A DNA stretch of 64,000 nt. Origin: Dickeya undicola. GTDB lineage: Bacteria; Pseudomonadota; Gammaproteobacteria; Enterobacterales; Enterobacteriaceae. Every line of letters starts with the position of its first letter. The stretch's first letter is position 1. This document shows positions 49,758-60,675 of this stretch, in pieces. A program made the translations under genes and the position numbers. The notes under the pieces were generated by a model. The model was given only the letters and a program-made list of their open reading frames with translations. It did no database searches and was not told where the DNA came from. The stretch lies in NCBI RefSeq assembly GCF_000784735.1, contig NZ_JSYG01000004.1, positions 1 to 64,000 on the forward strand, written 5' to 3'.

Positions 49758-51158
49758 ATGAGCGTAGTGCCTGTAGTCGACGTACTGCAAGGCCGTGTCG
49801 CCGTTGACAGTGACGTCACCGTGCGCGGCTGGGTACGTACCCGGAGAGACTCTAAAGCCGGTATTTCCTTTATTGCCGTCTATGACGGTTCCTGCTTTGA
49901 TTCGCTACAGGCCGTCGTCAATAATAATCTTGCCAATTACCAGAGCGATGTTCTGCGTTTGACGACCGGTTGTTCGGTGGAAGTCACCGGCAAGGTGGTG
50001 GAATCCCCCGGCGAAGGCCAGAGTTTTGAACTGCAGGCGACCGACATCAAGGTCGTCGGCTGGGTGGAAGACCCTGATACCTATCCGATGGCGGCCAAAC
50101 GCCACAGCATCGAATACCTGCGTGAAGTTGCGCATTTGCGCCCACGCACCAACCTGGTCGGCGCCGTCGCGCGCGTGCGTCACACACTGGCACAGGCTAT
50201 CCACCGCTTCTTCCATCAGAGCGGTTTCTACTGGGTGTCCACGCCAATCATTACCGCCTCCGATACCGAAGGTGCTGGCGAAATGTTCCGGGTATCCACA
50301 CTGGATCTGGAAAACCTGCCGCGCAACGATCAGGGCAAAGTAGATTTCAGCGAAGATTTCTTCGGTAAAGAAGCGTTCCTGACCGTATCCGGCCAGCTTA
50401 ACGGCGAAACCTATGCCTGCGCCCTGTCTAAAATTTACACCTTCGGGCCAACCTTCCGCGCTGAAAACTCCAACACCAGCCGCCATCTGGCGGAGTTCTG
50501 GATGATCGAGCCGGAAGTGGCGTTTGCCACGCTGGACGACGTCGCCGCGCTGGCGGAAAACCTGCTGAAGTTCGTGTTCAAGGCCGTACTGGAAGAACGT
50601 GCCGATGACATGAAATTTTTTGCTGAACGTGTAGATAAAGACGCCGTCAGCCGACTGGAACGTTTTGTCAGCTCCGACTTCGCCCAGGTGGATTACACCG
50701 ATGCCATCACCATTCTGGAAAACTGCGGGCAGACATTTGAAAACCCGGTTTCCTGGGGCATCGACCTGTCTTCCGAGCACGAGCGCTATCTGGCAGAGAA
50801 ACACTTCCAGGCACCGGTTGTCGTCAAAAACTACCCGAAAGACATCAAAGCATTTTATATGCGCATGAACAGCGACGGTAAAACCGTGGCAGCGATGGAC
50901 GTGCTGGCACCGGGCATCGGCGAAATTATCGGTGGTTCCCAGCGTGAAGAGCGTTTGGAACAACTGGATGCCCGTTTGGAAGAAATGGGACTCAGTAAAG
51001 AAGACTACTGGTGGTATCGCGATCTGCGTCGTTACGGCACCATCCCCCATTCTGGTTTCGGGCTTGGTTTTGAACGTTTGATTGCTTATGTAACGGGTGT
51101 ACAAAATGTGCGCGATGTTATTCCCTTCCCGCGTACCCCACGTAACGCCACCTTCTAA
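49758..51158 (+). CDS. asnS: Asparaginyl-tRNA synthetase
   Basis: Class IIb synthetase of 466 aa (same as E. coli). The N-terminal OB-fold anticodon-binding domain ([26 protein letters not shown]) is followed by the catalytic domain with motif 2 ([26 protein letters not shown]) and motif 3 ([15 protein letters not shown]). ATG 49758 gives the family start [12 protein letters not shown]; an in-frame ATG at 49701 has no homology support. Confidence 0.97.
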   Translation: MSVVPVVDVLQGRVAVDSDVTVRGWVRTRRDSKAGISFIAVYDGSCFDSLQAVVNNNLANYQSDVLRLTTGCSVEVTGKVVESPGEGQSFELQATDIKVVGWVEDPDTYPMAAKRHSIEYLREVAHLRPRTNLVGAVARVRHTLAQAIHRFFHQSGFYWVSTPIITASDTEGAGEMFRVSTLDLENLPRNDQGKVDFSEDFFGKEAFLTVSGQLNGETYACALSKIYTFGPTFRAENSNTSRHLAEFWMIEPEVAFATLDDVAALAENLLKFVFKAVLEERADDMKFFAERVDKDAVSRLERFVSSDFAQVDYTDAITILENCGQTFENPVSWGIDLSSEHERYLAEKHFQAPVVVKNYPKDIKAFYMRMNSDGKTVAAMDVLAPGIGEIIGGSQREERLEQLDARLEEMGLSKEDYWWYRDLRRYGTIPHSGFGLGFERLIAYVTGVQNVRDVIPFPRTPRNATF

Positions 51159-51194
51159 GCAAAAAATAACATAAGAAAAACAGATATCTGCAAT

Positions 51195-51232
51195 AAGAAG
51201 GGCACCTTATGGGTGCCCTTCTTATTTATTTT
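51195..51232 (+). terminator. asnS terminator
   Basis: AAGAAGGGCACC-TTAT-GGGTGCCCTTCTT with a T-rich tail, 36 bases past the asnS stop. Confidence 0.92.
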
Positions 51233-51257
51233 AGATGCTGCTCACAAAGTTCCATCA

Positions 51258-51452
51258 TTTTTACAAAATGAAACACATATTTTCCAATAGTTACTCGTTT
51301 TCGAAATTAGTATCATTTAAAGGGTAGATTAACGAGCGGGTGAATGGAAAACTGCGTGCAGACACAGGAAGACAACTGTGCTCGCAATAAAGTTCCGTTA
51401 AGTTTTTTTTTATTGTGATGCAGGGGTCTTAATAACACCAATGAGGGTAATA
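51258..51452 (+). promoter_or_regulatory. ompF-type promoter and leader with OmpR-like box (copy 1)
   Basis: TTTACAAAATGAAACACATA (about 51260-51279) resembles the F1 OmpR box of E. coli ompF. GAATGG ... TGCAGACACA followed by GTTCCGTTAAG matches the E. coli ompF start and leader. GAGGGTAATAATGATG at the start codon keeps most of the MicF pairing site. Confidence 0.65.
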
Positions 51453-52544
51453 ATGATGAAGCGCAATATTCTTGCAGTGGTAATCCCGGCTCTGTTGGCT
51501 GCCGGTGCAGCTAACGCGGCAGAAGTGTATAACAAAGACGGTAACAAGCTGGACCTGACTGGTAAAATCGAAGCTGCTCACTACTTCGGTGATGAGTCTA
51601 ACAGTGTATTTGGCGACGGTGATCAGACTTATGCACGTCTGGGTTTCAAAGGCGAAACCAAAATCAACAACGACCTGACTGGTTATGGCCGTTTTGAATA
51701 TCAGTTTGACGCTAGCAACGCTGAAGACAGCAATAGTCTGCCGAGCAGTAACACTGGCAGCAAAACCCGTTATGCTTATGCCGGTTTGAAATTTGGTGAT
51801 TTCGGCTCGCTGGATTACGGTCGTAACCGTGCAGTTGGCTACGATGGCCTGTCTTATACCGACGTTCTGCCAGAACAAGGTGGTGACTCATCTTATACTG
51901 ATAACCTGACTGGTCGTAACGCCGGTGTTGCTACCTACCGTAACAAGAACTTCTTCGGTCTGGTAGACGGCTGGGACTTCGCTCTGGGTTACCAGGCTAA
52001 ACATGAAGACTCTACTCAGCTGAGAAAACAAACCGGTGATGGCTGGGCGATCTCTTCTTCTTATACCTCTCCGTTTGGTGTAGGTGTAATCGGCTCTTAT
52101 ACCGCAGCTGACCGTACCAAATCTCAGGTTCTTGATGGCCGTGGCGAAAAAGCTGAAGCATGGGCAACTGGCCTGAAATATGATGCTAACAACGTGTACA
52201 TTGCAGCTACATACGGTGAGTATCATAACCTGTCTTACTTAGACAAGAATGCTACTTTTGCTTATGATAAAACCAAGGTATTTGAAGCTGTTGCACAGTA
52301 TACCTTTGATTTCGGTCTGACCCCGTCTCTGGGTTATGTAACTGCTAAAGCAGATGATGATACCTCTACAGCGAAAACCAGCGGTTACCTGAAGAAATAT
52401 GTCAGCGTAGGTGCTACCTATGCATTCAACAAGAACTTCTCTACTCTGGTTGAATACGATATTAACCTGATCGATGGTGACAACAACCCGCACAGCGTTT
52501 CTACTGGCAACACTGTAGCTGTTGGCGCTATCTACCAGTTCTAA
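51453..52544 (+). CDS. ompF: OmpF-type general porin, copy 1
   Basis: Trimeric outer-membrane diffusion porin of 363 aa. The signal peptide (MMKRNILAVVIPALLAAGAANA) is cleaved before AEVYNKDGNKLDLTGK, a 16-strand barrel follows, and the protein ends in the assembly signal YQF. The eyelet loop L3 reads SYTDVLPEQGGDSSY, where E. coli OmpF has PEFGGD: the phenylalanine is replaced by glutamine. The start MMKRN matches E. coli; an ATG 12 bases upstream is in frame but overlaps the ribosome site. Position after asnS and before aspC is that of ompF. Confidence 0.95.
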   Translation: MMKRNILAVVIPALLAAGAANAAEVYNKDGNKLDLTGKIEAAHYFGDESNSVFGDGDQTYARLGFKGETKINNDLTGYGRFEYQFDASNAEDSNSLPSSNTGSKTRYAYAGLKFGDFGSLDYGRNRAVGYDGLSYTDVLPEQGGDSSYTDNLTGRNAGVATYRNKNFFGLVDGWDFALGYQAKHEDSTQLRKQTGDGWAISSSYTSPFGVGVIGSYTAADRTKSQVLDGRGEKAEAWATGLKYDANNVYIAATYGEYHNLSYLDKNATFAYDKTKVFEAVAQYTFDFGLTPSLGYVTAKADDDTSTAKTSGYLKKYVSVGATYAFNKNFSTLVEYDINLIDGDNNPHSVSTGNTVAVGAIYQF

Positions 52545-52598
52545 TCTCGCCTTATAATCTGTCAACTATTGATGTTGACAGATTACAGACTGAGTTCT

Positions 52599-52637
52599 AA
52601 ACACCAGTTGGTTTTTCCGACTGGTGTTTTTTATTTC
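52599..52637 (+). terminator. Terminator of porin copy 1
   Basis: AAACACCAGT and ACTGGTGTTT flank a T-rich loop and are followed by TTTTATTT. Confidence 0.9.
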
Positions 52638-52889
52638 CACACGATGCCGAACATAAAAAGTCAAACCACTTTAGTTTAATAGAGCTTTTATTTACTGTCG
52701 TCACCCCCAATTACCCTGCATTTATTACAAAATGGGGCAAATATGATGACAGGCACATGAAATAAATATATTTTTATCATATGAATTCCGAATTAAACAC
52801 ATCAAAAAACCCATCAAATCATTAGATAAATTCAACAAAAAAAGAGACTTAAGACCCAAATCCTTAATAAAACTGTAAAAACAAACCTT

Positions 52890-53085
52890 AAATTAAAAAT
52901 TAGTTACAAATAAGAACAAAATGCACCACTTTTGAGCTATTGGTATCATTTGTGATGTAGATAAAGCTCATTGTGAATGGAACACTGCTTTCGGACACAG
53001 AAAGACACCGGCTCACGTCAGAAGTTCCTTAAGGATTTATCTGTAAATGTTGAGCAGGCGATATAACACAATGAGGGTAATTATA
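52890..53085 (+). promoter_or_regulatory. ompF-type promoter and leader (copy 2)
   Basis: GTGAATGGAACACTGC ... GGACACAGAAAGACACC ... AGAAGTTCCTTAAGG parallels the copy-1 and E. coli ompF leaders. TTAGTTACAAATAAGAAC (near 52900) is a possible OmpR box, less like the consensus than in copy 1. GAGGGTAATTATAATGATG retains a MicF-like pairing site. Confidence 0.5.
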
Positions 53086-54177
53086 ATGATGAAGCGCAAT
53101 ATTCTGGCAGTGGCTATCCCTGCTTTGTTGGCTGCTGGTGCAGCCAATGCGGCTGAAGTGTATAACAAAGATGGCAACAAACTTGATCTGACCGGTAAAG
53201 TTCATGCCGGTTATTATTTTGGTGACTCAACCAAGAGTTTTGAAGGAAGAGGCGATCAGACCTACGTTCGTATGGGTTTCAAAGGTGAAACTCAGATCAC
53301 CAAGGATCTGATCGGCTACGGCCGTTTTGAATATCATTTTGATGCCAGTAATCCAGAAGACTCCAACAGCCTGCCGATTGGCACCAACGGTAATGGCAGC
53401 AAAACTCGTTATGCGTATGCCGGTCTGAAGTTTGCCAACTTCGGCTCAATTGATTATGGTCGTAATAAAGGTATCGCCTATGACGGTATCTCTTATACTG
53501 ACGTTCTGCCAGAATGGGGCGGTGACCAGAGCTACACTGATAGCATCACAGGTCGTTCTTCCGGTGTTGCCACTTACCGTAACAAAAACTTCTTCGGTCT
53601 GGTGGATGGATGGGATTTTGGCGTTCAGTATCAGGCTAAACACGAAGACTCAACTCAGTTGAGAAAACAGACTGGCGACGGCTGGGGTATTTCCTCCTCC
53701 TACACGTCTCCAATTGGTGTTGGTGTTATCGCATCTTATGAAGCAGCAGACCGCACTCGCTTCCAAACTCCCGATAACCGAGGCAAAAAAGCTGAAGCAT
53801 GGGCTACAGGCCTGAAATACGATGCCAACAGCATCTATTTGGCTACGACTTATGGTGAATATCATAACCTGAGCTACCTGGGACGCACCTCTACCTCCGC
53901 TCTGGACAAAACCAAAGTATTCGAAGCAGTTGCTCAATATCATTTTGACTTTGGTTTGACCCCTTCTCTGGCATATGTTTCTGCTAAAGCAGACGATGAT
54001 ACAGCTGGCACCAGTGGCTACATCACTAAATATGTCAGCATCGGCAGCACCTATAACTTCAATAAAAACCTGGCAGCTAACGTGGAATATCTGGTCAACC
54101 TGATTGACTCAGACAATAATCCATACAACAGAAGAACCGGTAACAGCGTCTTCACCGGCCTGACTTACCAGTTCTAA
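53086..54177 (+). CDS. OmpF-type general porin, copy 2 (tandem paralogue)
   Basis: Porin of 363 aa, exactly the length of copy 1 and very similar throughout (signal peptide MMKRNILAVAIPALLAAGAANA, AEVYNKDGNKLDLTGK, C-terminal YQF). Differences cluster in external loops: L1 (STKSFEGRGDQT), L2 (GTNGNGSKT), L5-L8 (RTSTSALDKT, DNNPYNRRTGNS). Eyelet loop L3 reads PEWGGD where copy 1 has PEQGGD. ATG 53086 follows GAGGGTAATTATA. Tandem duplication of ompF is the simplest origin; whether both copies are expressed together is unknown. Confidence 0.95.
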   Translation: MMKRNILAVAIPALLAAGAANAAEVYNKDGNKLDLTGKVHAGYYFGDSTKSFEGRGDQTYVRMGFKGETQITKDLIGYGRFEYHFDASNPEDSNSLPIGTNGNGSKTRYAYAGLKFANFGSIDYGRNKGIAYDGISYTDVLPEWGGDQSYTDSITGRSSGVATYRNKNFFGLVDGWDFGVQYQAKHEDSTQLRKQTGDGWGISSSYTSPIGVGVIASYEAADRTRFQTPDNRGKKAEAWATGLKYDANSIYLATTYGEYHNLSYLGRTSTSALDKTKVFEAVAQYHFDFGLTPSLAYVSAKADDDTAGTSGYITKYVSIGSTYNFNKNLAANVEYLVNLIDSDNNPYNRRTGNSVFTGLTYQF

Positions 54178-54205
54178 TTGCTGCTTTATTGAGTACCTGT
54201 GTCAA

Positions 54206-54232
54206 GCCGGGAGCCCTCTCTCCCGGCTTTTT
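54206..54232 (+). terminator. Terminator of porin copy 2
   Basis: GCCGGGAG and CTCCCGGC around a short loop, followed by five T. Confidence 0.92.
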
Positions 54233-54426
54233 ACATTCAGGAATACTTACCACATATGTACCGCTTTTATCACACCGCTCTGCCCCAACCTTTCTCATAA
54301 GGTATTTGTACCATCACTTTATCTTCTACCATTATTTCCGTTTCTTTTGATGCAAACGGTTGGCAAAGCCAGACGCTGGCGTTAACCTGATATTTCTGTT
54401 TACTCTCTGTCATGGATTACTTCGCA

Positions 54427-55617
54427 ATGTTTGAAAAGATCGCTGCCGCACCTGCCGACCCAATTCTGGGGCTGGCCGACCTGTTTCGTGCTGACGAACG
54501 CCCCCACAAAATCAACCTGGGGATTGGTGTGTATAAAGATGAAACCGGCAAAACACCGGTACTCACCAGTGTTAAAAAAGCGGAACAGCTGTTGCTGGAA
54601 ACAGAAACCACCAAAAATTACCTGAGTATTGATGGCATCCCCGAATTTGCCCGCTGCACTCAGGAGCTGTTGTTCGGTAAGCAGAGCGAGATCATTGCGA
54701 ACAAACGTGCACGCACCGCACAAACGCCGGGAGGCACCGGTGGCCTGCGTGTTGCTGCGGACTTCATTGCCAACCAAACCAGCGCTAAGCGCATCTGGGT
54801 GAGCAACCCGAGCTGGCCGAACCATAAAAATGTGTTTTCTGCCGTCGGCCTCGAAGTCTGTGATTACACCTACTACGACGCGGCGAATCACGCGCTGGAT
54901 TTTGACAGTATGCTGACCAGCCTTAATGCAGCTCAGGCTGGCGATGTTGTGCTGTTCCATGGCTGTTGTCATAACCCTACCGGTATCGACCCAACACAAG
55001 CGCAATGGGCGCAGTTGGCTGACCTGGCGCTGGAAAAAGGCTGGCTGCCGCTGTTTGACTTCGCCTATCAGGGCTTTGCCCGTGGTCTGGATGAAGACGC
55101 CGAAGGGCTGCGCATTTTTGCCGCCAAACACAAAGAATTAATCGTCGCCAGCTCTTACTCCAAGAATTTTGGCTTGTACAACGAGCGTGTCGGCGCCTGC
55201 ACTATCGTGGCGGCAGATGCCGCAACTGTCGACACTGCCTTCAGCCAGGTCAAGGCAGCGATTCGCGCCAACTACTCCAACCCACCGTCACACGGTGCGG
55301 CAGTTGTGGCAACAGTACTCTCCAACGAATCACTGCGTAACATCTGGGAACAGGAATTAACCGCAATGCGCGAGCGCATTCAGCGTATGCGTCACCTGTT
55401 CGTCAGTACGCTGCAGGAAAAAGGTGCCAATCAGGATTTCTCCTTTATCATCAACCAGAATGGTATGTTCTCTTTCAGCGGGCTGAGTAAGGATCAGGTG
55501 CTCCGTCTGCGCAACGAGTTTGGTATTTACGCGGTGAACTCCGGTCGAATCAACGTCGCAGGCATGACGCCGGAAAATATGGCACCGCTGTGCGAAGCCA
55601 TCGTTGCCGTGCTGTAA
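54427..55617 (+). CDS. aspC: Aspartate aminotransferase
   Basis: PLP enzyme of 396 aa (same as E. coli AspC) interconverting aspartate/2-oxoglutarate and oxaloacetate/glutamate. Conserved: [57 protein letters not shown], and [17 protein letters not shown] with the PLP lysine. A further in-frame ATG at 54412 would add five residues; ATG 54427 is chosen because it matches the family length and start. Confidence 0.96.
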   Translation: MFEKIAAAPADPILGLADLFRADERPHKINLGIGVYKDETGKTPVLTSVKKAEQLLLETETTKNYLSIDGIPEFARCTQELLFGKQSEIIANKRARTAQTPGGTGGLRVAADFIANQTSAKRIWVSNPSWPNHKNVFSAVGLEVCDYTYYDAANHALDFDSMLTSLNAAQAGDVVLFHGCCHNPTGIDPTQAQWAQLADLALEKGWLPLFDFAYQGFARGLDEDAEGLRIFAAKHKELIVASSYSKNFGLYNERVGACTIVAADAATVDTAFSQVKAAIRANYSNPPSHGAAVVATVLSNESLRNIWEQELTAMRERIQRMRHLFVSTLQEKGANQDFSFIINQNGMFSFSGLSKDQVLRLRNEFGIYAVNSGRINVAGMTPENMAPLCEAIVAVL

Positions 55618-55653
55618 TCACAGCTGTCGCCCTTTAAAAGGGCACATGCAAAC

Positions 55654-55684
55654 AAAAAGGCCAGCTGACTTTGCTGGCCTTTTT
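55654..55684. terminator. Bidirectional terminator between aspC and gloC
   Basis: AAAGGCCAGC and GCTGGCCTTT with an A-run before and a T-run after; the two genes converge on it. Confidence 0.9.
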
Positions 55685-55704
55685 GTTGCCCAATAAAAGA
55701 GGAA

Positions 55705-56343
55705 TCAGTCAGTATCGCGCACAAACGGGTTAGTACGGCGCTCGTCACCAAATGTGGACATAGGGCCATGACCCGGAATGAAAGCGATATCATCGCCCAG
55801 CGGGAATAACTTATTACGGATGGAGTCCACCAGTGCCTGATGGTTTCCTTGTGGAAAATCACTACGCCCCACTCCGCCACGAAAAATCACATCACCAACC
55901 TGTGCGAAACGTGCCTGCTTATCAATGAACACCACATGACCCGGTGTATGACCTGGGCAATGCAGAACAGATAACTCTGATTCACCAATAGCGACAATAT
56001 CGCCCTCCTCCAGCCAGCGAGTGGGCACCAAAGGTGGGCAATCATCCAGGCCGAACATCCTGCTCTGGGCGGGTAGCCCATCAAGCCAGAAGGCATCTGC
56101 CTGCTGAGGGCCAACGATAGGCACTTGAAAGTATTCAGCCAACGCAGCAGCGGCACCAACATGGTCCAGATGACCATGCGTTAACAACACTTGCGTCACC
56201 GTCACGCCGGTCTGCGCCACAACGTGTTTGATTTTTTCTGCGTCACCGCCGGGATCAACAATGGCGGCCTGCAACGTTTTTTCACACCATAACAGCGTAC
56301 AATTCTGGCTAAACGCTGTGACAGGAATAATCTGGTACTTCAT
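55705..56343 (-). CDS. gloC: Type II glyoxalase / metallo-beta-lactamase-fold hydrolase
   Basis: Protein of 212 aa (E. coli GloC/YcbL 215) hydrolysing S-lactoylglutathione. The metal-binding motif THGHLDHVG, later histidines in [13 protein letters not shown], the aspartate in [16 protein letters not shown], and [21 protein letters not shown] are all present. AACGGAGCGGT precedes the ATG. It follows ycbK. Confidence 0.93.
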   Translation of the reverse strand: MKYQIIPVTAFSQNCTLLWCEKTLQAAIVDPGGDAEKIKHVVAQTGVTVTQVLLTHGHLDHVGAAAALAEYFQVPIVGPQQADAFWLDGLPAQSRMFGLDDCPPLVPTRWLEEGDIVAIGESELSVLHCPGHTPGHVVFIDKQARFAQVGDVIFRGGVGRSDFPQGNHQALVDSIRNKLFPLGDDIAFIPGHGPMSTFGDERRTNPFVRDTD

Positions 56344-56407
56344 ACCGCTCCGTTTTACTTCAATCCTTGTTCAAGGGAATGCTGACGTCGCCACACAGTA
56401 ATGCGTG

Positions 56408-56956
56408 TTACCAGGTGCGGACCGCGCCAGTATCAATGTGCACAAAATTGCTCTGCGGGTAATAGCCAACGCCACCGGCACGCATTTTCATCGCGGCTTT
56501 TCGGATATTCGCCAGTTGGACGCCTTCAATATGGAAATCCATGGCCTTTCCCTGGGTGTGATAGCTCTGTTTTGCCACGCCCTTACTGTGCGACCGCAAA
56601 TCTTCATTGGTACTGTAAGAACGATAACCCGAGATCAGCTGTACCGGCTTGGCGGAACCTAACATGACTTGCAAGCGGTATAGCTGATCAAACAGCGCCG
56701 GGTCGATGGTTTTGACTTTATTCGCCCGATAATCGCGGAAGAAATGGTTTAACCGGGAGAGTTCTTCTTTGTTATAACGACGACCATCGAAGAATTCGAC
56801 TTTGATGCGCTCACCGGTATTGATATTGTTCAACGTAAGAATGCGCGGACGAGCAGTGGATAATGAAGCCAGCGATTGACCCGGCAGCAGCGCTATCCCT
56901 AATGCTGCGCCGCCGAGCGCCAGCCATTTGCGTCGATGATTATCAATGTGTTCCAT
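56408..56956 (-). CDS. ycbK: Tat-exported DUF882/M15-like murein endopeptidase-type protein YcbK
   Basis: Periplasmic protein of 182 aa (same as E. coli). The N-terminus HRRKWLALGGAALGIALLPG is a twin-arginine signal; E. coli YcbK is a known Tat substrate. The peptidase-like core has LISGYRSYSTNEDLR, KQSYHTQGKAMDFHIEGV and NFVHIDTG, carrying the zinc-site His/Asp/His of the M15 fold. MepK is the name used for the E. coli protein as a 3-3 cross-link cleaving endopeptidase. It lies between gloC and ldtD, the latter an enzyme that makes such cross-links. Confidence 0.92.
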   Translation of the reverse strand: MEHIDNHRRKWLALGGAALGIALLPGQSLASLSTARPRILTLNNINTGERIKVEFFDGRRYNKEELSRLNHFFRDYRANKVKTIDPALFDQLYRLQVMLGSAKPVQLISGYRSYSTNEDLRSHSKGVAKQSYHTQGKAMDFHIEGVQLANIRKAAMKMRAGGVGYYPQSNFVHIDTGAVRTW

Positions 56957-57155
56957 AAAACTTGAGTACCCTGGGCTAAAACAGCGAAGGAAGAACAACA
57001 GGTGAAGCGGTACGTAAAAAATGTACCGCTTTGCACCTTAACTGCACGCGGTTGGCCCGTCAACCGGCTTTACGCCAACGCTGGAGCCAACACCCACTGC
57101 CTTTCACCCGACAATACCTGTCGACGTCCCAGAGAATTGCCCGCATTACGGATAC

Positions 57156-58844
57156 TTACTGTAGTAATAATCCAACCTTAGACAAAGCCAGCGCGCCGGT
57201 TTTCACCGTATCATCATAATTGTAAATATCTGTGCGGAACTGTGGCTTACCATCGTCAGCCACCCAGGCGGTCAGGTAGTAAAAATTCACCGGCACTCTT
57301 TGGCGCACCGCGACATAAGTGGTGTTGCCCTGTTCAAGAGTTGACGAAATACGGGCATTGTTCCAGCCAGCGTCCTGCAATAACAATGCCGCCAGTTCCG
57401 ATGCCTTATTAACACGCACACACCCCGAACTCAGCGCCCGGATATCTTTCTGAAACAAATTGTGGTTAGGCGTGTCATGCAGGTAGATAGCATCCGTATT
57501 CGGCATGTTGAACTTGTAACGTCCCAGCGAATTGCTGTCCCCCGGAGCCTGACGCAGGCGATACGGAAAGTTGCTGGCCGACACCATCGGCCAATCGATC
57601 ATCGAAGGATCAATCGGCTGGGCGCTTTCGGTCCAGTCTGACAAGACGGTATAACCGTGGCGTTGCAGATATCCAGGGTCCTGAATCACCTTGGGAATAA
57701 TGTCCTGACGGGTAAGCGTGGTAGGCACATTCCACGGCGGATTCATCACCACATTGCTCAGCGAACTGCTCATCAACGGTGTCTTGCGCTTCGGCTGGCC
57801 GACAATCACCCTTGACGACAAAATCTCCGCGCCATTCTGATAGTAACTGAGTGAGTAGTTGGGAATATTCACCACGATGCCGCTGCTGACCTTATCCGGC
57901 ACCAGCCGCAGGCGCTGGATATTCAACGCCAACAAGGTCGCACGTCTCTGCGAAGAGACATTGAGCCAGTCGCGAGTCCGTTTGCCGATCACCCCGTCAT
58001 CCTGCAACCCTTGCGAGTGCTGAAAGCGTTTCACCGCGTCCACCATCTCCCCGTCATAGCGCAGCGGTGAGGTATTACCTGATGACGCCTCATTAAACAA
58101 CGGCATCGCCCGACTGTCCTGATTCAACATGCCGGTTCGCAGCAGAATCTCTTTTAATACCGGTAACGCGTTGCTCTCATCGCCGGGGCGCAATGAATCC
58201 GCCAGGATGAGCTGTGGCCAGGGGCGGTTGTCCGTCAGCATGTTTTTCAACGCGTCGTGCATTTTGGCATACTGGGAATGACGAGGTGCCAGCGACGCAA
58301 TAAACGCCAGCCCGTTACCCGATACAACCGCTCGCTGCCACTGATCAATCATCTCCGCCGATGGCATGGCCAGCTTATAAGGAACGCTGCTGTACAACCA
58401 GCTATTGCCATTTTTCTCCACCCCGGCAACAAACTGCATGTACCCGAGCATGGCGTCCGACAGCACCACATCACGGGCAAAACCGTTTAATTTCGGGTCG
58501 GTTAACCAGGTAACCCAGGTGGTGAATTGCGGTTGAATACCGGAAAGCGCAACTTCCGCTAATTGCTGCTGAAACGCCTTGACGACGTGACTGTCGCTCC
58601 ACATTGGTTGCATATGCTGGCGTGTATACAGCGCCGTCAATTCGCCAAGATAATGCGGTGAAATACCGGCAGGCAAACCGGCGGTGACAGAGGTATGACT
58701 TTTTGACGCGGCCGACGACACTGCACTGCCCGGTGCAATCGGCGAAGCCGCCTGAGCGGAAAACGAAGTCGACAGACTACCCAGCCAAATCGCGCTGGCT
58801 ACCCCCAGAAGCAGTCTTGGTGTATTTCGTTTGACTAACAACAT
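57156..58844 (-). CDS. ldtD: L,D-transpeptidase LdtD
   Basis: Periplasmic enzyme of 562 aa, shorter than E. coli LdtD/YcbB (615). Signal sequence MLLVKRNTPRLLLGVASAIWLGS, a large N-terminal domain (ALYTRQHMQPMWSD), a peptidoglycan-binding domain (VDAVKRFQHSQGLQDDGVIGKRT), then a YkuD domain with IYLHDTPNHNLF and the nucleophile motif ALSSGCVRVNKA. It makes 3-3 cross-links under envelope stress. ATG 58844 has AGGGGATAAATGG upstream. Gene order ldtD-ycbK-gloC-aspC matches E. coli; mukB, its usual other neighbour, is absent. Confidence 0.94.
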   Translation of the reverse strand: MLLVKRNTPRLLLGVASAIWLGSLSTSFSAQAASPIAPGSAVSSAASKSHTSVTAGLPAGISPHYLGELTALYTRQHMQPMWSDSHVVKAFQQQLAEVALSGIQPQFTTWVTWLTDPKLNGFARDVVLSDAMLGYMQFVAGVEKNGNSWLYSSVPYKLAMPSAEMIDQWQRAVVSGNGLAFIASLAPRHSQYAKMHDALKNMLTDNRPWPQLILADSLRPGDESNALPVLKEILLRTGMLNQDSRAMPLFNEASSGNTSPLRYDGEMVDAVKRFQHSQGLQDDGVIGKRTRDWLNVSSQRRATLLALNIQRLRLVPDKVSSGIVVNIPNYSLSYYQNGAEILSSRVIVGQPKRKTPLMSSSLSNVVMNPPWNVPTTLTRQDIIPKVIQDPGYLQRHGYTVLSDWTESAQPIDPSMIDWPMVSASNFPYRLRQAPGDSNSLGRYKFNMPNTDAIYLHDTPNHNLFQKDIRALSSGCVRVNKASELAALLLQDAGWNNARISSTLEQGNTTYVAVRQRVPVNFYYLTAWVADDGKPQFRTDIYNYDDTVKTGALALSKVGLLLQ

Positions 58845-59134
58845 CCATTTATCCCCTGTACATAAAATGACACTGCTTTTATTACACTGCGCTTTTCGCA
58901 ACCGGCCCGTTTCTGTCTGCTCATTATTTCTCGCAACCGATATATCCGTTGCAACACACCGCCATCACTCATTGAAATAGCTCACCTGACAGGCAAACTC
59001 GCGCTACGAATAATGACGGGTATTCCCTAGTTTATACTGATTTTACAGCGTGACATGGGAAATAATCAGCCAGTTACTCCCTTAATTCCTGCCATTATAC
59101 AGCCAGTTATTTTCCCTATCGGCCCCCACGCATT

Positions 59135-60586
59135 TTAGCTGGAACAGGAAATCTCCAGATGTTTACCCCATGTTGGAGGCAACGCGGCCAAGTCGGCCAT
59201 ATCCGGCTGATCCGCATAAGGTTGACGCAACGCCTGATGCAAACGCCCGAGCAGACCGGTATCTTCCCGCTCCGCCTGCTCTATCGCTTGTTGAGCCAGA
59301 TAATTGCGTAATACATAACGCGGATTGGCCTGCTTCATCCGGCACTGACGTTCAGCATCGTCCGTGCTTTCCAGTGCCAGCCGCTGACGGTACGTGCTGA
59401 ACCAATCGTCAAAGGCCGGACGATCGATAAACACGTCCTGTAATGGTGAGTGGCTGCTGTGCCGTTCGGTTTCCGACAACAGTCGAAAAATGTGGGTATA
59501 GTCCGCCTGCTCGCGCTGCATCAGCGTCAATAGCCCCACCAGCACGTCGTTATCTTGTGCCTGCGGCGTATCAAAACCGAGTTTAGCGCGCATCAGCTCG
59601 CCGAAACGCTGCATCAACGCAGGCTCATAGCGATCTAACGCCCGTTGCAGGATATCGCTGGACATCAGGCCCGATAGCGACTGCGCCAGGCGGTGCAGGT
59701 TCCACAACGCTACCGCCGGTTGATTATCAAAGGCGTAACGTCCCTGATAGTCCGAATGATTGCAGATGTAACCGGGTTGATAATCGTCCATAAAACCATA
59801 CGGACCATAGTCGATGGTGAGGCCAAGAATGGACATATTGTCAGTATTCATCACCCCGTGGGCAAAACCAACGGCCTGCCAGTGCGCCATCAAGTGTGCA
59901 GTACGCTCAACAACATCGCAGAACCACAGGTAATAACGTTCGGTTTCCTGCTGCCACTGCGGCCAGTGCCGTGCAATGACATACTCTGCCAGTTGACGCA
60001 CCTTCTCCGGCTCGCGACGGTAATAGAAATGTTCGAAGTGACCAAAACGGACGTGGCTGTCCGCTACTCGCAGTAGCATCGCTGCTCGTTCTTCCTGCTC
60101 ACGCTGTACCGGATGGTCGCTGCTGACAATCGTCAACGCCCGCGTGGTGGGAATACCGAGATGGTGTAGCGCTTCCGACGCCAAAAATTCGCGCACCACC
60201 GAACGTAATACCGCCCGGCCGTCGCCCATACGTGAATAGGGCGTCAGCCCCGCACCTTTAAGGTGCCAGTCTTGTGTCCGGCCATCCGCCAGTTGCTGTT
60301 GCCCAAGCAGGATGCCGCGACCATCCCCCAACTGCCCGGCCCAGGCCCCGAACTGATGACCACTGTATACCTGAGCCAGCGGAGCCATACCCGGCAACAG
60401 GCACTCTCCGCTCCAGATTCGGCGGTTGTCGCCGTCAAACCACTCGTTCGATAACCCCAGTTCCTGAGCAAGCGTGGTGTTATGGTACAGCAAACGTGCG
60501 CCCTGCAATGGCGTGGGTGTCAGCTCGGTGTAAAATCCCGGCAGTTGCTGGTGATAATGGTTATTAAACAGAAGGTGATGCGACAT
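59135..60586 (-). CDS. selO: Protein adenylyltransferase SelO
   Basis: Pseudokinase-fold AMPylase of 483 aa (E. coli YdiU/SelO 478) that transfers AMP to Ser/Thr/Tyr of targets in redox homeostasis. Visible: [20 protein letters not shown] (inverted glycine-rich loop), [48 protein letters not shown] with catalytic Asp/Asn and metal site, and the C-terminal CSS. ATG 60586 gives [19 protein letters not shown] and has AAAGGGGGAATT before it. Confidence 0.96.
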   Translation of the reverse strand: MSHHLLFNNHYHQQLPGFYTELTPTPLQGARLLYHNTTLAQELGLSNEWFDGDNRRIWSGECLLPGMAPLAQVYSGHQFGAWAGQLGDGRGILLGQQQLADGRTQDWHLKGAGLTPYSRMGDGRAVLRSVVREFLASEALHHLGIPTTRALTIVSSDHPVQREQEERAAMLLRVADSHVRFGHFEHFYYRREPEKVRQLAEYVIARHWPQWQQETERYYLWFCDVVERTAHLMAHWQAVGFAHGVMNTDNMSILGLTIDYGPYGFMDDYQPGYICNHSDYQGRYAFDNQPAVALWNLHRLAQSLSGLMSSDILQRALDRYEPALMQRFGELMRAKLGFDTPQAQDNDVLVGLLTLMQREQADYTHIFRLLSETERHSSHSPLQDVFIDRPAFDDWFSTYRQRLALESTDDAERQCRMKQANPRYVLRNYLAQQAIEQAEREDTGLLGRLHQALRQPYADQPDMADLAALPPTWGKHLEISCSS

Positions 60587-60675
60587 AATTCCCCCTTTTT
60601 CATCAGTGTAGAACTGCGACGGGAGAATTAACACGGAGTAAATACAAGGGTATTAGCCGTATGGAAACAGCAATA

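Larger units (their letters stand above)
52545..53085. other. Region between the two porin genes
   Basis: 541 bases, strongly AT-rich in the middle. It has the terminator of copy 1 and the promoter and leader of copy 2. The last 110 bases are a diverged duplicate of the copy-1 leader. No other gene is seen. Confidence 0.6.

Noticed and set aside
49905-51104. 399-codon open frame antisense to asnS
   Set aside because: Shadow of asnS with no homology features.
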